This document shows positions 54,099-64,000 of a DNA stretch of 64,000 bases, piece by piece. The notes under the pieces are model-generated. The model was not told the DNA's origin, searched no databases, and saw only the letters and a list, made by a program, of their open reading frames with translations. Within the stretch, counting starts at the first letter, position 1. Each line of letters begins with the position of its first letter. The position numbers and the translations under genes are program-made. Origin of the DNA: a gamma proteobacterium HTCC2207 (GTDB lineage: Bacteria; Pseudomonadota; Gammaproteobacteria; Pseudomonadales; Porticoccaceae); contig CH672397.1 of the NCBI GenBank assembly GCA_000153445.1, positions 578,844-642,843 on the forward strand, given 5' to 3'.

Positions 54099-57000
54099 CT
54101 AGCCTGCCTGAACACGAAAGCGCCTTAGCTGCTCATCAACTTCGACCCAGCGTTTATTCAAACGCTTGAGTGAAACTGGAACCCGGGTCTTTAATTGCTG
54201 GGCGAACAGCGACACACGATATTCCTCAACCAGCCAGCAGTAGTCGAGTAACGCGGCTTCAAGATCACTTGAGAGCGGCTGATCTTCGATCAAGGCTTGC
54301 CGACAGTCGGTTAACAAATCACTTATCTCAGCTATATGCTGACGATCTTTGCTCTGCTGCTGCGTTAGCTTTTCTACCCGCACCTGAATCGCGTTTATAT
54401 AGCGTGGGTACTGACTAATAATTTCATCGGTGACAGTACACAGGGTCTCTGAGGCGAACAGCCAATCGAGTTGATTGCGAATATCCTCAGCGGCATAAAT
54501 AGCCGGCAGACCTAGGCCGCGCAGCTGCTTTTGCAAATCATGCAATCGCGGCAACAGTGTCTCAATAGACTCAGTGTAGCTCTGGGCTAGCCCGACGACT
54601 TGGCTAATGCCCTGATCATAGGCCTGATCGAACTGCTGTTGATCTCTGACCACGCTGTGCCCACTGAAAACAGCCTGTTGAAAACTGGCACTGATCAGTG
54701 CGTCGATCAAGCGCTGACGCGCACCCACATTGGCCGCTTTGAGTGCCAAATCTTTGCCGCGCAGCAGATTCTTTTCTAGATATTTAACTTGTTCACGACC
54801 TCGCAGCAGTGCCAATCGCAGCTGCCCTTGGCGGCTGACCTTTTCCGCTTGTAAGGGATTGTCCATCACTTCGAGAGATACAGAGTCGCCGCAGTCGCGC
54901 AGTGCTGGCCAAGCTTTGATACTGATCTTGCCGTGCTGCAGTGCCACTTCTTCGGGTAATTCGTCAAAGTCCCATTCAGTGATACCCTGGCGGGAGGTAC
55001 TTTGATCTGCAGCCTTCTCTAGACCCTGACTAATTTGCTGCTTAAAGTCGCGCTGTAATTGCTCGAGACTGCGTGCCATAGCGATAGTGACACCTCGATC
55101 GTCTTCCAGTACAAAGTTCATTTGATACCAGTTGTCGAGGCTCTCCTGACGCCACTGTTCGGGCTCAATAACCACGCCGCTAACCGTTCGCAGATGCTCT
55201 GCAAGGACTTCGGTAAGAGGCCTATCCTGAGACTTGGCTTTGCGCAGAAAGACATCCACATGATCGGGAACCGGGACGAAATGCCGACGTGTCTGTTTGG
55301 GCAAGCTTTTAATCAGCGCGATACATTTGTCCCGCAACATACCAGGCACCAACCATTCGAAAAAGTACCTTGGCAGTTGATGCAACAGCGCCAGTGGCAC
55401 CAAAGCACTGACGCCGTCTTCTGCATGGCCTGGCTGAAAGTGGTAGCGCAGTTGGTAGGGAATGCCATCACAGCTAATAGTCTCCGGGAACTGTGCCTGC
55501 TCGTCCTGAGACAGCCCGCGAAGCAACAGATACTCTTTGTCTAATAGCAGTAGCTTGGGTGTTTTGGCCTCGGCTTGTTTGCGCCATTTTTCAAAGGCGG
55601 TAAGATTATAGATACCCTCTGGAACCAACTGATCATAAAAGTCGAAGATGGCTTGCTGCTCGACCAGTAGATCCCGCCGTCGAAAGCGATCTTCCAGGGC
55701 CTGTAACTCTGCGACTAGTTTGTGATTTCGGCGGTAAAATTCGCCCTTGCCACGATAGCCCTCTTCTACCAGAGCCTGTTGAATAAAAACGTTGCGCGCT
55801 TCCTGAGGCGCGACCTGTCCATAGACCCTATTTTTATTTTCAACAATGCTGAGACCGAATAATGTCTGGCGCTCTTTGGCCATAACCTGGCCAGATTTTT
55901 TATTGTAAAAGGGTTCGCTATAGCTCTTTTTCACCAGATGCGCTGCAAGGGGTTCAAGCCAATCGGAGTCAATTTTAGCGACGGTTAGGGCAAACTGTTT
56001 GGTGGTCTCCATAAGTGAGCCCGCCATCAACCACTTTGGTGGCTTTTTGCTTAAACCAGAACCGGGAAAGATAAAAAATTTGCGATTGCGGGTACCGAGG
56101 TATTCCCATTTATCCTGAAGAATACCCACCTGCCCGAGCAACCCAGAGAGAATCGAACGGTGGATAGCGTCCTGCTCTGCTGGCTCGGTATTTGCAGTTA
56201 GTTTGAGCCCGCGACAGGCGGTATGCACCTGATGATGGAGATCGCGCCATTCGCGCATGCGCAAATAGGAGACGTGATTGCGCTTGCAGTAGCGGCTGTA
56301 TTGATTGCCCGAGAGTTGCTGGCGCTGCTCTTCGAAGTGACGCCATAGATTGAGCAGCGAAACAAAGTCGGAGTTCGGTTCCTGCCATTTTTTATGGCTT
56401 TGATCAGCGGCTTGCTGTTTGTCGGCGGGACGCTCCCGTGGGTCTTGAATGCTCAAGCCGGTGGTAATGATCATCACTTCGGCAAGACAGCCATTTTTGG
56501 CGCTCTCTAGCAGCATGCGGGCAAAGCGCGGATCCAGTGGAATATTCACCAAGCGCTTGCCTAAGTTCGATAACTTGCCGTCTTCAGTTACCGCCTGCAA
56601 TTCTTCCAGCAACTTAAACCCGTCGCTTATCATGCGCGAATCTGGAGGGTCGACAAAGGGGAAATTGCGAATATCGCCGATGCGCAGCTGCAGCATTTGT
56701 AAAATAACTGCAGCCAGATTGGTGCGCACTATTTCCGGATCGGTAAAGGCTGGTCGGCCCTCAAAATCCTCCTCTGAATAGAGCCGGTAACAGACGCCAT
56801 CCGCAATTCGACCGCAGCGCCCAGCGCGCTGGTTAGCGCTAGCTTGCGAGATGGCCTCAATTGGCAGGCGCTGAACCTTGGTGCGGAAGCTATAGCGCGA
56901 GACCCGTGCCCTGCCGGTGTCTATCACATAGCGAATGCCTGGGACCGTGAGAGAGGTTTCCGCAACATTGGTACTTAGTACAATGCGCCGTCCGCGGTGT

Positions 57001-58028
57001 GGGGAAAATATTTTACTCTGTTCCGCAAGACTGAGACGAGCATACAGAGGCACGACTTCCGTGTGGGGTAACTGAGCCCGCTTAATGGCCAAATTTACTT
57101 CGCGAATTTCACGTTCACCACTGAGAAAGATCAATACGTCACCAGCTTTTTGATTGTGGTGAATATCTTGAAGACAGTCGACGATCATTTGATCGCGATC
57201 AGCCTCTAGATCATCTGGATGGTTGTAGATAACGTCCACAGGAAAGCTGCGCCCTGAGACTTCAACCACCGGCGCATCGTTGAAATGCTTCGAGAACTTG
57301 TCGACATCAATAGTTGCTGACGTAATGATGATTTTTAGATCGGGCCGCTGGGGCAATAGATTTTTCAGGTAGCCGAGCAAGAAATCAATATTCAGGCTCC
57401 GCTCATGGGCTTCGTCAATGATTATTGTGTCGTAGGCGCTGAGAAAGCGATCCCGCTGAATTTCTGCCAGTAATATACCGTCGGTCATCAGCTTGATCAG
57501 ACTGTTGGGTGCACTCTGGTCGGAGAAGCGCACCTGATAGCCCACTGCCTCGCCTATATTGACCTTTAGCTCTTCGGCGATACGGGTGGCCACGGTGCGG
57601 GCAGCAATCCGGCGCGGCTGCGTATGGCCGATTAAACCTCTTACGCCACGTCCAGCCTGTAGACAAATTTTTGGAATTTGGGTGGTTTTACCCGAACCGG
57701 TTTCACCAGCGACCACAATCACCTGATGCTTGGTTAGCAGCTCAGCAATTTCGTCAGCTCGCGCGCTAACCGGTAGTTCTGGATAGCTAAAAGCAGGAAT
57801 AGTCTGGCGACGGCTGTGGGTCAATGCTTGGGTTTTTAGCAATGCACTGTGCCATTGCTGCCATCCAGAACTGATATCAAGACCGCGTTTATACTGCTGA
57901 GACAGGTCTCGTAGCTGGCGACTAAGTCGAAAGCAGTCGCGAGTACTGGCAGTCTCGTCGACCAGTAACTGAAGGCGCTGAAAGTCTTGCTGACCGCTGG
58001 GTAGGTCAGGTGCTGGCTGGTTTGTCAT
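54099..58028 (-). CDS. hrpA: ATP-dependent RNA helicase HrpA
   Basis: 1309 residues (E. coli 1300). DEAH-box helicase: Walker [14 protein letters not shown] near residue 105, DEAH in [12 protein letters not shown], motif III SATID, motif [10 protein letters not shown], then HA2, OB-fold and the long C-terminal DUF3418 domain. It resolves stalled or collided ribosomes and processes mRNA. The start is [10 protein letters not shown]. It follows dnaQ by nine bases on the same strand, so the two may be co-transcribed, which is not the enterobacterial arrangement. Confidence 0.97.
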   Translation of the reverse strand: MTNQPAPDLPSGQQDFQRLQLLVDETASTRDCFRLSRQLRDLSQQYKRGLDISSGWQQWHSALLKTQALTHSRRQTIPAFSYPELPVSARADEIAELLTKHQVIVVAGETGSGKTTQIPKICLQAGRGVRGLIGHTQPRRIAARTVATRIAEELKVNIGEAVGYQVRFSDQSAPNSLIKLMTDGILLAEIQRDRFLSAYDTIIIDEAHERSLNIDFLLGYLKNLLPQRPDLKIIITSATIDVDKFSKHFNDAPVVEVSGRSFPVDVIYNHPDDLEADRDQMIVDCLQDIHHNQKAGDVLIFLSGEREIREVNLAIKRAQLPHTEVVPLYARLSLAEQSKIFSPHRGRRIVLSTNVAETSLTVPGIRYVIDTGRARVSRYSFRTKVQRLPIEAISQASANQRAGRCGRIADGVCYRLYSEEDFEGRPAFTDPEIVRTNLAAVILQMLQLRIGDIRNFPFVDPPDSRMISDGFKLLEELQAVTEDGKLSNLGKRLVNIPLDPRFARMLLESAKNGCLAEVMIITTGLSIQDPRERPADKQQAADQSHKKWQEPNSDFVSLLNLWRHFEEQRQQLSGNQYSRYCKRNHVSYLRMREWRDLHHQVHTACRGLKLTANTEPAEQDAIHRSILSGLLGQVGILQDKWEYLGTRNRKFFIFPGSGLSKKPPKWLMAGSLMETTKQFALTVAKIDSDWLEPLAAHLVKKSYSEPFYNKKSGQVMAKERQTLFGLSIVENKNRVYGQVAPQEARNVFIQQALVEEGYRGKGEFYRRNHKLVAELQALEDRFRRRDLLVEQQAIFDFYDQLVPEGIYNLTAFEKWRKQAEAKTPKLLLLDKEYLLLRGLSQDEQAQFPETISCDGIPYQLRYHFQPGHAEDGVSALVPLALLHQLPRYFFEWLVPGMLRDKCIALIKSLPKQTRRHFVPVPDHVDVFLRKAKSQDRPLTEVLAEHLRTVSGVVIEPEQWRQESLDNWYQMNFVLEDDRGVTIAMARSLEQLQRDFKQQISQGLEKAADQSTSRQGITEWDFDELPEEVALQHGKISIKAWPALRDCGDSVSLEVMDNPLQAEKVSRQGQLRLALLRGREQVKYLEKNLLRGKDLALKAANVGARQRLIDALISASFQQAVFSGHSVVRDQQQFDQAYDQGISQVVGLAQSYTESIETLLPRLHDLQKQLRGLGLPAIYAAEDIRNQLDWLFASETLCTVTDEIISQYPRYINAIQVRVEKLTQQQSKDRQHIAEISDLLTDCRQALIEDQPLSSDLEAALLDYCWLVEEYRVSLFAQQLKTRVPVSLKRLNKRWVEVDEQLRRFRVQAG

Positions 58029-58037
58029 GAATAGGTA

Positions 58038-58757
58038 TCAGTCGCCGCTGCTCATCCACAGACAGTTGCCACTGCTTTTATTAATCGCTTCGAGTTTTTG
58101 TTGGTGGCGTTCTATCTCTTCTCGACTGGCAGTGACGACGCGCAGGGGTTGACGATCCTGCGCAAGACGACGGATGCCACTGCGGCTATTATCTTGCCCG
58201 CCGTCAGAGGCCTGTTGACCACTGATATTGAGATTCACCTGCCCACCGGTCATCAGCAGATAGACGTCAGCCAGAATCTCCGCATCCAAGAGTGCGCCGT
58301 GGAGATCTCGCTGAGAGTTATCGACGCCATAACGTTTACACAGGGCGTCTAGGTTGTTCTTTTGCCCCGGGTGCTTTTGTCGCGCCAGGGCCAGAGTATC
58401 AATGATACGACAGCCGCTCTCAATTGCCTGATAGGCACCATTGAGCTTGGCAATTTCATGATTGATAAAACCAACATCAAAGGGGGCGTTATGAATAACT
58501 AGGTCGGCACCGTCGACGAACTCTAGGAATTCCCGAGCGACAGTTTCAAACAGTGGCTTATCCTCGAGAAATTGATCCGTTATGCCGTGCACTTCCATAG
58601 CGCCAACATCCACCTTACGCTGCGGGTTGACGTACTGATGATAATGTCTGCCGGTAAGCTTGCGCCCGACCAGCTCAACACAGCCGATCTCAATAATACG
58701 GTGATCCTGTGACGTTTCTAATCCGGTAGTCTCTGTATCGAGGACAATCTGTCTCAT
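58038..58757 (-). CDS. dnaQ: DNA polymerase III epsilon subunit
   Basis: 239 residues (E. coli 243). Proofreading 3'-5' exonuclease with the DEDDh motifs: ExoI VLDTETTGLE (D7, E9), ExoII HNAPFDVGFI, ExoIII HGALLDAEILADVY. The C-terminal tail (from about 185) binds the alpha subunit. It lies 37 bases downstream of rnhA; in many gammaproteobacteria rnhA and dnaQ are neighbours. Confidence 0.97.
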   Translation of the reverse strand: MRQIVLDTETTGLETSQDHRIIEIGCVELVGRKLTGRHYHQYVNPQRKVDVGAMEVHGITDQFLEDKPLFETVAREFLEFVDGADLVIHNAPFDVGFINHEIAKLNGAYQAIESGCRIIDTLALARQKHPGQKNNLDALCKRYGVDNSQRDLHGALLDAEILADVYLLMTGGQVNLNISGQQASDGGQDNSRSGIRRLAQDRQPLRVVTASREEIERHQQKLEAINKSSGNCLWMSSGD

Positions 58758-58794
58758 GGTTTCTGCTACTTATAATTTTGTGATGATTGGGTCA

Positions 58795-59226
58795 TTAAAG
58801 TTCGTCGATACCGCGATTGGCCAGCTGATCGGCAATTTCGTTTTCAGCGTGCCCACTGTGCCCTTTTACCCAGTGCCAATCAATATCATGGTGCTTGATC
58901 ACGGCATCCAGTTTCTGCCACAGATCAACATTCTTCACCGGCTTTTTGCTCGCGGTTTTCCAGTTGCGCTTCTTCCACGCCGGCATCCATTCCTGAATGC
59001 CTTTGAGCACATAGGTGGAGTCCGAGGTAACCGATACTTTGCACGGCTCGCTGAGAGCGGCAATGCCTTCAATAACTGCGGTCAACTCCATACGATTATT
59101 GGTCGTTTCTGCCTCACCTCCACAGAGGGTTTTTTCTTTATCTCCGTAGCGCATCAACACACCCCAGCCTCCAGGGCCCGGATTGCCGCGACAGGCGCCA
59201 TCGGTAAATAACTCAACTGCTTTCAT
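58795..59226 (-). CDS. rnhA: Ribonuclease HI
   Basis: 143 residues from ATG 59226 ([10 protein letters not shown]); the frame stays open to 59331, but the extra 35 residues lie in the 3' part of the upstream gene and are not family-like. Degrades RNA in RNA-DNA hybrids. Active site D9 in [14 protein letters not shown], Glu in [10 protein letters not shown], Asp in [10 protein letters not shown], and Asp in [11 protein letters not shown] are all present, as is the HxGHAENE loop. Its start overlaps the end of the methyltransferase gene by 14 bases, suggesting coupled translation. Confidence 0.97.
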   Translation of the reverse strand: MKAVELFTDGACRGNPGPGGWGVLMRYGDKEKTLCGGEAETTNNRMELTAVIEGIAALSEPCKVSVTSDSTYVLKGIQEWMPAWKKRNWKTASKKPVKNVDLWQKLDAVIKHHDIDWHWVKGHSGHAENEIADQLANRGIDEL

Positions 59227-60088
59227 GATCGGGCCTTGGGTCAATGATAGATACTTGATGGCTATTGCCATTACTCTGGCTATGGCTACTATGGGGCGCC
59301 TGCTTAATGCCACTTGAGGCGCGATAACCATTGTGGGTCGCCCGCTTCCAAAGCGGCGAGGCTGTCTTGGTGCCTCGTGGAACTCGTTTAACCGCGTGGA
59401 TCATATAGACGTTGCCCAACGGAAAACGTATCTTTTTACAGGCTCGCTCCCAGCGACTCTCATCCTCGTTAAAGGCTGGAGAATTAAGCGGCAGATTATG
59501 GGCGCTGTGTTCAATTTGTACGACATGGAAATTAAGCAGTGATAGCCAGTCAATAACGCGCCCTGTGCGCAGGTTATGAAAACGGTATTGGCGGTGCTTG
59601 GAGAACAGCTGCATAGGAAATTTCAGCAGGCCCATGGGACCATAGGGATTGAACATGCAGAGAATCAAATGACCGCCGGGCATGGTCACCCTGCCGGCTT
59701 CAGCCAATACTGCCTTGGGCGAAGTGGAAAACTCCAGCGCGTGATGCAGCAGCATCACGTCAATGGTCTCCGACATCAGCGGCAGTTCCATATAGTCTGA
59801 GATGGCTGCATGGTCCCCACTGAATTCCGAAGGGTGCATACTAAAACGATGAATGTGATCAAAGCAGTCGAGAGTCTCGGCATCTTCGCTAAGCCCCAGA
59901 CGTAACATTCTATAACCCGGCAGCTTAGAACATTTTTCACGCAGAATTCGCCGTTCGCGACTGAGCACATAGCGGCCAAAGTCAGTATCCAGCCAACGCC
60001 GAATACCCTCGGATGCCGTGGCCAAATCGTTCACTTTGAAGCGGTTAAGCAGGCTCTCGCCAGCGCGGCGAAGTTGCTTTAAAAACAC
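59213..60088 (-). CDS. yafS: Class I SAM-dependent methyltransferase, YafS-like
   Basis: 291 residues. Methyltransferase-11-like core (about 90-160): [44 protein letters not shown] carries the post-II to motif III strand signature, though the N-terminal GxGxG loop is poorly conserved ([12 protein letters not shown]). Placement directly upstream of rnhA-dnaQ and divergent from mltD is the E. coli yafS neighbourhood. Substrate unknown. The last ~50 residues are Ser/His-rich and probably disordered. Confidence 0.82.
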   Translation of the reverse strand: MFLKQLRRAGESLLNRFKVNDLATASEGIRRWLDTDFGRYVLSRERRILREKCSKLPGYRMLRLGLSEDAETLDCFDHIHRFSMHPSEFSGDHAAISDYMELPLMSETIDVMLLHHALEFSTSPKAVLAEAGRVTMPGGHLILCMFNPYGPMGLLKFPMQLFSKHRQYRFHNLRTGRVIDWLSLLNFHVVQIEHSAHNLPLNSPAFNEDESRWERACKKIRFPLGNVYMIHAVKRVPRGTKTASPLWKRATHNGYRASSGIKQAPHSSHSQSNGNSHQVSIIDPRPDHESS

Positions 60089-60268
60089 GGTGTAAAGGGG
60101 ATCGTTGTCATGGTGGATATTATGTTCTCTGAGGTGCCTAAAGGCCAGCGGATGATTTCTTGCTGTCGACTAATAAGTTGTGATTTGGGCCTCTGAGAAA
60201 CCGATGATTGTTTCGCCTTCGACTGATCGTTACAATTCCGACCTTTATTAAAATTAAGAGTACGCAAC

Positions 60269-61894
60269 TTGCTGCCTGAAGTTCCAAAAGCCCTCTCTAA
60301 ACGTCTGGTATTGCCCCTATACATAGCACTAGCTTCGGTGAGCTGTGCACAGCTGTCTAAGCAAGACTCTGCTGTGGTGCTTATTGAGGAGACCTCTAAT
60401 GCCGTGGCGGCCCAGAATACAGACGACCAGGCACAGTTAACTGAGACAGGCGTACTGGTTAAGCATCTTAAGCAATCTGAGGTGCCCAACCCCGCTGAGG
60501 CTTATAATATAGCTCAGGCTCCTGACTTATCTGCAGTACTTCCAATTGACCTTTGGCAGAGGCTACGAGATGGCTTTGCCTTAACACCGGAGAGCATGCC
60601 AGCAAGCGTAACCAAACAGCGTGATTGGTATCTGCGAAACCCAAGTTATTTAAAAACTGTTTTTGGCCGTGCCGAACCGTTTATTTTCTATGTTACCGAG
60701 CAGCTAGCTGCGGCGGGTATGCCTCTAGAGCTGGCACTACTGCCGATCGTAGAGAGTACCTATGACCCATTGGCTTACTCTCACAGTCATGCAGTTGGGC
60801 TCTGGCAATTTATTCCTTCAACCGGAGCCTCTCTAGGACTGCGTCGAGATCGCTGGTATGACGGGCGTCGCGATGTTATCGATTCCACAGACGCGGCAAT
60901 CACCTATTTAACGCGACTCCACCGACGTTTCGACAGTGATTGGCTGCTGGCCCTAGCGGCCTATAATTCAGGTCAGGGCAATGTCAGTAAATCGATCAGA
61001 CACAATCGCAAAGCCAACAGAGGTACGGATTTTTGGTCTATTAAGCTGCCCAGGGAAACGCGCAATTATGTTCCCCAGCTACTGGCTCTGGCGACGTTGA
61101 TTCGCGACCCTGAAAAATACAACATCGAGCTGCCGGCAATAGTCAACCAACCCTACTTTGAAATAGTCGAGATTAACTCACAGGTTGATTTGGGCTCTGT
61201 CGTTGAACTCAGCGGTATAGAGCTGGCCGACTTTACGCGACTCAATCCTGCCTTTCGCCGTGCCCTGACTCCACCCCAGACTACTCACAACCTTTTACTG
61301 CCTGTGGGCACAGCTCAGCCCCTGCGGGATATGCTTGCGACTACTGATCCCAAGACCTGGGTCCCTCACACTGAGTATGCTGTGGCCAGTGGTGACACTC
61401 TCTCTGAGATTGCTGCCCATTTTGATATACCCACAGCTTGGTTGCGTGAGCGCAACAGCTTAAAAACCGATCGTTTGCAAATTAATCAGGTTTTATTAAT
61501 TCCTCACAGTGGCAGTACTGGAAGCTATTTGACCAGTTCAAAACCTGGCGCTAAAGAACCCAATTATTACACTGTGCGCAGCGGCGATTCACTCTGGTCT
61601 ATCGCCAAGAAATTTAATACGAGTATTAAACGTCTGCGTGAAACCAACAAGCTGTCCAGCAATACTCTGCAGCTAAATGATCGATTGGTTGTTGGCAGTA
61701 AGGCTGCTGAGGTGGAGTCGGAGCATGTTCGCAAGCTCTCGTACAGGGTACGACGAGGCGACTCGCTGTCACTAATTGCAAATCGCTTTGATGTCGCAGT
61801 TTCCGATATTACCCGTTGGAATAAGATTGGCCGCAGCGCCCTGCTGCATCCAGGTCAGCGCCTGACGTTGTTTATCAACGCACTGAAGATCTGA
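60269..61894 (+). CDS. mltD: Membrane-bound lytic murein transglycosylase D
   Basis: 541 residues. Lysozyme-like SLT domain with catalytic E162 in LPIVESTYDP, then AVGLWQFIPSTGASLGL, and AYNSGQGNVSKSIR; three LysM repeats follow (about 365-410, 428-472, 482-526; each with YxVxxGDxLxxIA). It cleaves peptidoglycan glycan strands to 1,6-anhydro products. The start is uncertain: TTG 60269 is used, giving a hydrophobic leader and a weak lipobox (SVSC). It is divergent from yafS. Confidence 0.93.
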   Translation: MLPEVPKALSKRLVLPLYIALASVSCAQLSKQDSAVVLIEETSNAVAAQNTDDQAQLTETGVLVKHLKQSEVPNPAEAYNIAQAPDLSAVLPIDLWQRLRDGFALTPESMPASVTKQRDWYLRNPSYLKTVFGRAEPFIFYVTEQLAAAGMPLELALLPIVESTYDPLAYSHSHAVGLWQFIPSTGASLGLRRDRWYDGRRDVIDSTDAAITYLTRLHRRFDSDWLLALAAYNSGQGNVSKSIRHNRKANRGTDFWSIKLPRETRNYVPQLLALATLIRDPEKYNIELPAIVNQPYFEIVEINSQVDLGSVVELSGIELADFTRLNPAFRRALTPPQTTHNLLLPVGTAQPLRDMLATTDPKTWVPHTEYAVASGDTLSEIAAHFDIPTAWLRERNSLKTDRLQINQVLLIPHSGSTGSYLTSSKPGAKEPNYYTVRSGDSLWSIAKKFNTSIKRLRETNKLSSNTLQLNDRLVVGSKAAEVESEHVRKLSYRVRRGDSLSLIANRFDVAVSDITRWNKIGRSALLHPGQRLTLFINALKI

Positions 61895-61991
61895 ATCGCC
61901 AGCAACGCCGCTATTTGGCGCCCTGCTGGGACTATTTGAATACTGCGAGAAAGGCAGAGCCCCACCCGCAGAACGCAAGTTACTGCCTGCC

Positions 61992-63848
61992 TTAAAGCGC
62001 TACATCGGCATTGTCGCGAAGAGATTTCTGAACTGCTTGCAGTTCACGTCCACCCGTTGATGAAACACCGGCGTAGCTGAGACTCGCCTTTTGATCTTCA
62101 CTCAACTTGCTGCTGTCACCAGCTTCCACTGATGTTAACGCCAACACCACAAAGTCACCGCTGCGGGCGTAGAAGCTTTCAATCAAGTCTTCAGTTGCCG
62201 TGGCAGGCAGCTGAAACGCAAAGCGTTTGATTTCATTATTAGTGCCGCCGGTACTCCGTTTGGCATCGAGAACAACTTGCCATTCTAAATCTTCAGCTTT
62301 GGCCACGGTTTCAATGTCTTCACCAGAATCGACTCTAGCCAGCAATTCAGCACCACGGGTTGCCAAGTTGGCACGCGCCAATTGATCAGTCAATGAAGCC
62401 ACTACCGCGCCCCGCACTTCACTTAGCGCTTTTTGACGTGCTGGAATAGACTTATTCAGCTTCAAGACCACGTAGCGATCATCGCCCAATTCCAACACGT
62501 CACTGGCATAGCTGTCTTCGAGCACTTGGCTACTAAAGGCGGCCTTATACACCGCTGGATTGGCACTGATACCGGCCCCGCCGGCACGAGTAAAGGGCTC
62601 TGATATCTGAGCCGTCAACTCTAGGTCAGTGGCAATCTCAGCAAGATTCTCGGCGTTGTAGCTAAGTTCCTTCAAGTTGGCTAATTTTTCAACCAACCAG
62701 ACATCGGTGAGTTCAGTAACTAGCTCCTGTTCAATTCGAGCGCGCTCACTATCAAAATCGACAATCTTCTCTTGTATGTCCAGCAGCTTGATCAAATGGA
62801 TACCACTGTCAGTTGACACAGGTGGAGAGACCTCGCCTACCTGAAGTGCCTCTAGCGCCGTCTCAAAGGACTCTGGGAAGGTATCACCTGATGTGTATCC
62901 TAGGTCGCCGCCAAAATCTGCGGAACCGACGTCCTCAGAATACTCTTTGGCCAAGGCTTCAAAGGCCTCACCAGCGGCTAATTTTTCATTTATCTCAGCT
63001 AAAACATCATCGCTCGGCTGCGCCAAAAGAATATGTGCAGCTTGACGAGAGGTTGTTGATTCAAGGCTGTCTCGCTGCTCTTCGTAACGCGCGAGAATCT
63101 GCTCTTCAGCAACACTTTGAGTTGCACTAAACAACTCTGGATTGAGCTCGATATAATCAATAATCACCTGCTCAGGAGCTTGATAGCGCTGATTGTTGTC
63201 CTCGTAGTAAGTGGCAATCTGCTCATCGCTCAAGTCCACAGCATCAACCGCTGGCTGCAGAGGTAAGGTTAGATAATAGTAGCTGCGCTGCTGCTCAGTA
63301 ATGCTGGCGATTAAATCTAATTCGCTGGCAGTGACAAAGCCGGATGCTACAAATCCTCGGACATACTGCTCGATCAATAAATCGTCTCTCAGCATTTCTA
63401 AAAAGGTACCACTGGTATAACCCTGAGCACGAATAGTATAAAGATAGAGATCTTGATCAAAACGGCCATCTTCTGACAAAAAGGCCGGTGTTCCGAGGAG
63501 TAATTTGCTGGTGGTGCGAGATGATATGCCCATACCACCAGATTTTGCCGCTTGGGAAAGCAATCTGCGGCCAATTAGTTGCTCCACTACCTGTGGACGG
63601 ATTAGCTCGTCTTCGAGCAATGAGGCATCCAGGCCTTCATTTTCGTTGAGAATGCGTCGTTTCTCGCTGCTGATGGCGCGCAGGACGCTCAGCTCTGTGA
63701 CCTTTTCACCATTGACGATGACTGCTGTATCAGCCCCACTACCGGACATGGACAGAGAACCAATACCAGAAAAAGCGAAAACAATGGCAATCAAAATAAC
63801 GATGCCGAAGGCGATGCCTTTCATATTGTGTCTAAAACTGTCTAACAT
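61992..63848 (-). CDS. ppiD: Peptidyl-prolyl isomerase D / periplasmic folding chaperone
   Basis: 618 residues (E. coli 623). One N-terminal transmembrane anchor (about 12-31, GIVILIAIVFAFSGIG) after the cytosolic MLDSFRHNMKG, then a SurA-like N-domain with VIVNGEKVTELSVLRA, and a central parvulin domain (RQAAHILL through SADFGGDLGYTSGDTFPESFETAL). It assists outer-membrane protein folding together with SecYEG. In gammaproteobacteria it usually lies downstream of hupB, which would be just beyond the right edge. Confidence 0.95.
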   Translation of the reverse strand: MLDSFRHNMKGIAFGIVILIAIVFAFSGIGSLSMSGSGADTAVIVNGEKVTELSVLRAISSEKRRILNENEGLDASLLEDELIRPQVVEQLIGRRLLSQAAKSGGMGISSRTTSKLLLGTPAFLSEDGRFDQDLYLYTIRAQGYTSGTFLEMLRDDLLIEQYVRGFVASGFVTASELDLIASITEQQRSYYYLTLPLQPAVDAVDLSDEQIATYYEDNNQRYQAPEQVIIDYIELNPELFSATQSVAEEQILARYEEQRDSLESTTSRQAAHILLAQPSDDVLAEINEKLAAGEAFEALAKEYSEDVGSADFGGDLGYTSGDTFPESFETALEALQVGEVSPPVSTDSGIHLIKLLDIQEKIVDFDSERARIEQELVTELTDVWLVEKLANLKELSYNAENLAEIATDLELTAQISEPFTRAGGAGISANPAVYKAAFSSQVLEDSYASDVLELGDDRYVVLKLNKSIPARQKALSEVRGAVVASLTDQLARANLATRGAELLARVDSGEDIETVAKAEDLEWQVVLDAKRSTGGTNNEIKRFAFQLPATATEDLIESFYARSGDFVVLALTSVEAGDSSKLSEDQKASLSYAGVSSTGGRELQAVQKSLRDNADVAL

Positions 63849-63922
63849 TTTCCCGTCCTTTAATGGTGATAATACGATTAGTTCAATATTACAATTTTTA
63901 GTATTTTGATTTGCTCTGTATT

Positions 63923-63951
63923 AAAAAAGGCGCATCACCGATGCGCCTTTT
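63923..63951. terminator. Bidirectional intrinsic terminator upstream of ppiD
   Basis: Stem GGCGCAT (63929-63935), loop CACCG, stem ATGCGCC (63941-63947), with six A before and four T after. It most likely ends a minus-strand gene located past the right edge of the window. Confidence 0.88.
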
Positions 63952-64000
63952 AACCAAATCAACAACCTTTGGGTTTAACTTAATTAACAGCGTCTTAAGC

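Noticed and set aside
59227..59331. 35-residue N-terminal extension of RnhA
   Set aside because: It lies inside the yafS-like coding region and does not look like RNase HI; ATG 59226 fits the family.
63960..64000. 3' end of hupB (HU) on the minus strand at the right edge
   Set aside because: GAC GCT GTT AAT TAA would read the HU ending DAVN, but the preceding in-frame codon is TAA; too few bases remain to decide.

Overview
The window looks like chromosome from a marine-type gammaproteobacterium. The conserved genes (partial gltA, nfuA, metH, uvrC-pgsA, dusA, tal, mlaA, hrpA, and the yafS-rnhA-dnaQ / mltD block) have gammaproteobacterial lengths and order. The accessory content (TonB-dependent receptor, FadL-type porin, PhoD, DUF3604, GMC oxidoreductase, BCCT-like transporter, DmdC-type acyl-CoA dehydrogenase) suits a coastal heterotroph. 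A SAR92/Porticoccaceae-like relative is my guess from this content, not a demonstrated placement.

Layout. 0-7 kb: housekeeping genes (citrate synthase, MiaE, NfuA, MetH) with an aldehyde dehydrogenase remnant. 7.1-9.3 kb: REP-like repeats, then a four-gene MerT/MerP-like metal operon. 9.7-12.8 kb: a decay zone with a TonB-receptor 3' stub, a possible nucleoside phosphorylase stub and a damaged radical SAM gene around an intact DmdC-type acyl-CoA dehydrogenase. 12.9-20 kb: DoxX, carboxylesterase lipoprotein, ABC exporter, DUF6482-like and DUF3604 genes. 20-35 kb: catabolic/transport region (FAD dehydrogenase, class III aminotransferase, fatty acid hydroxylase, TonB receptor, GMC oxidoreductase, BCCT-like protein, PhyH dioxygenase, ADP-ribosylglycohydrolase-like lipoprotein, FadL). 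35-39 kb: tRNA-Leu with a partial duplicate, tRNA-Cys, pgsA, uvrC. 39-45 kb: PhoD, then a tryptophan/kynurenine-like cluster (PrnB-family protein, kynureninase-like enzyme, Lrp regulator, HSL hydrolase). 45-46.7 kb: hipBA toxin-antitoxin with operator-like palindromes. 47-52 kb: dusA, tal, TerB-like, a phosphatase/STAS pair, mlaA. 51.9-53.9 kb: a three-gene RiPP operon (Cys-repeat precursor, DUF692/MNIO enzyme, DUF2063 partner). 54-64 kb: hrpA, dnaQ, rnhA, yafS-like, mltD, ppiD.

The most interesting items are: (1) the HvfABC/bufferin-type operon, whose precursor has six EGKCG cores plus two decayed ones; (2) the PrnB-family/kynureninase-like operon with a divergent Lrp regulator and a neighbouring hydrolase, which could be a noncanonical tryptophan-to-anthranilate route; (3) the MerT/MerP-like operon without reductase or MerR, which includes a predicted outer-membrane barrel; and (4) a recurrent pattern of 12-18 nt tandem repeats at gene ends and intergenic sites, several apparently expanded from adjacent coding sequence. 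Coordinates, motifs and repeats were read directly from the sequence. Family names rest on motif recognition without database searches.
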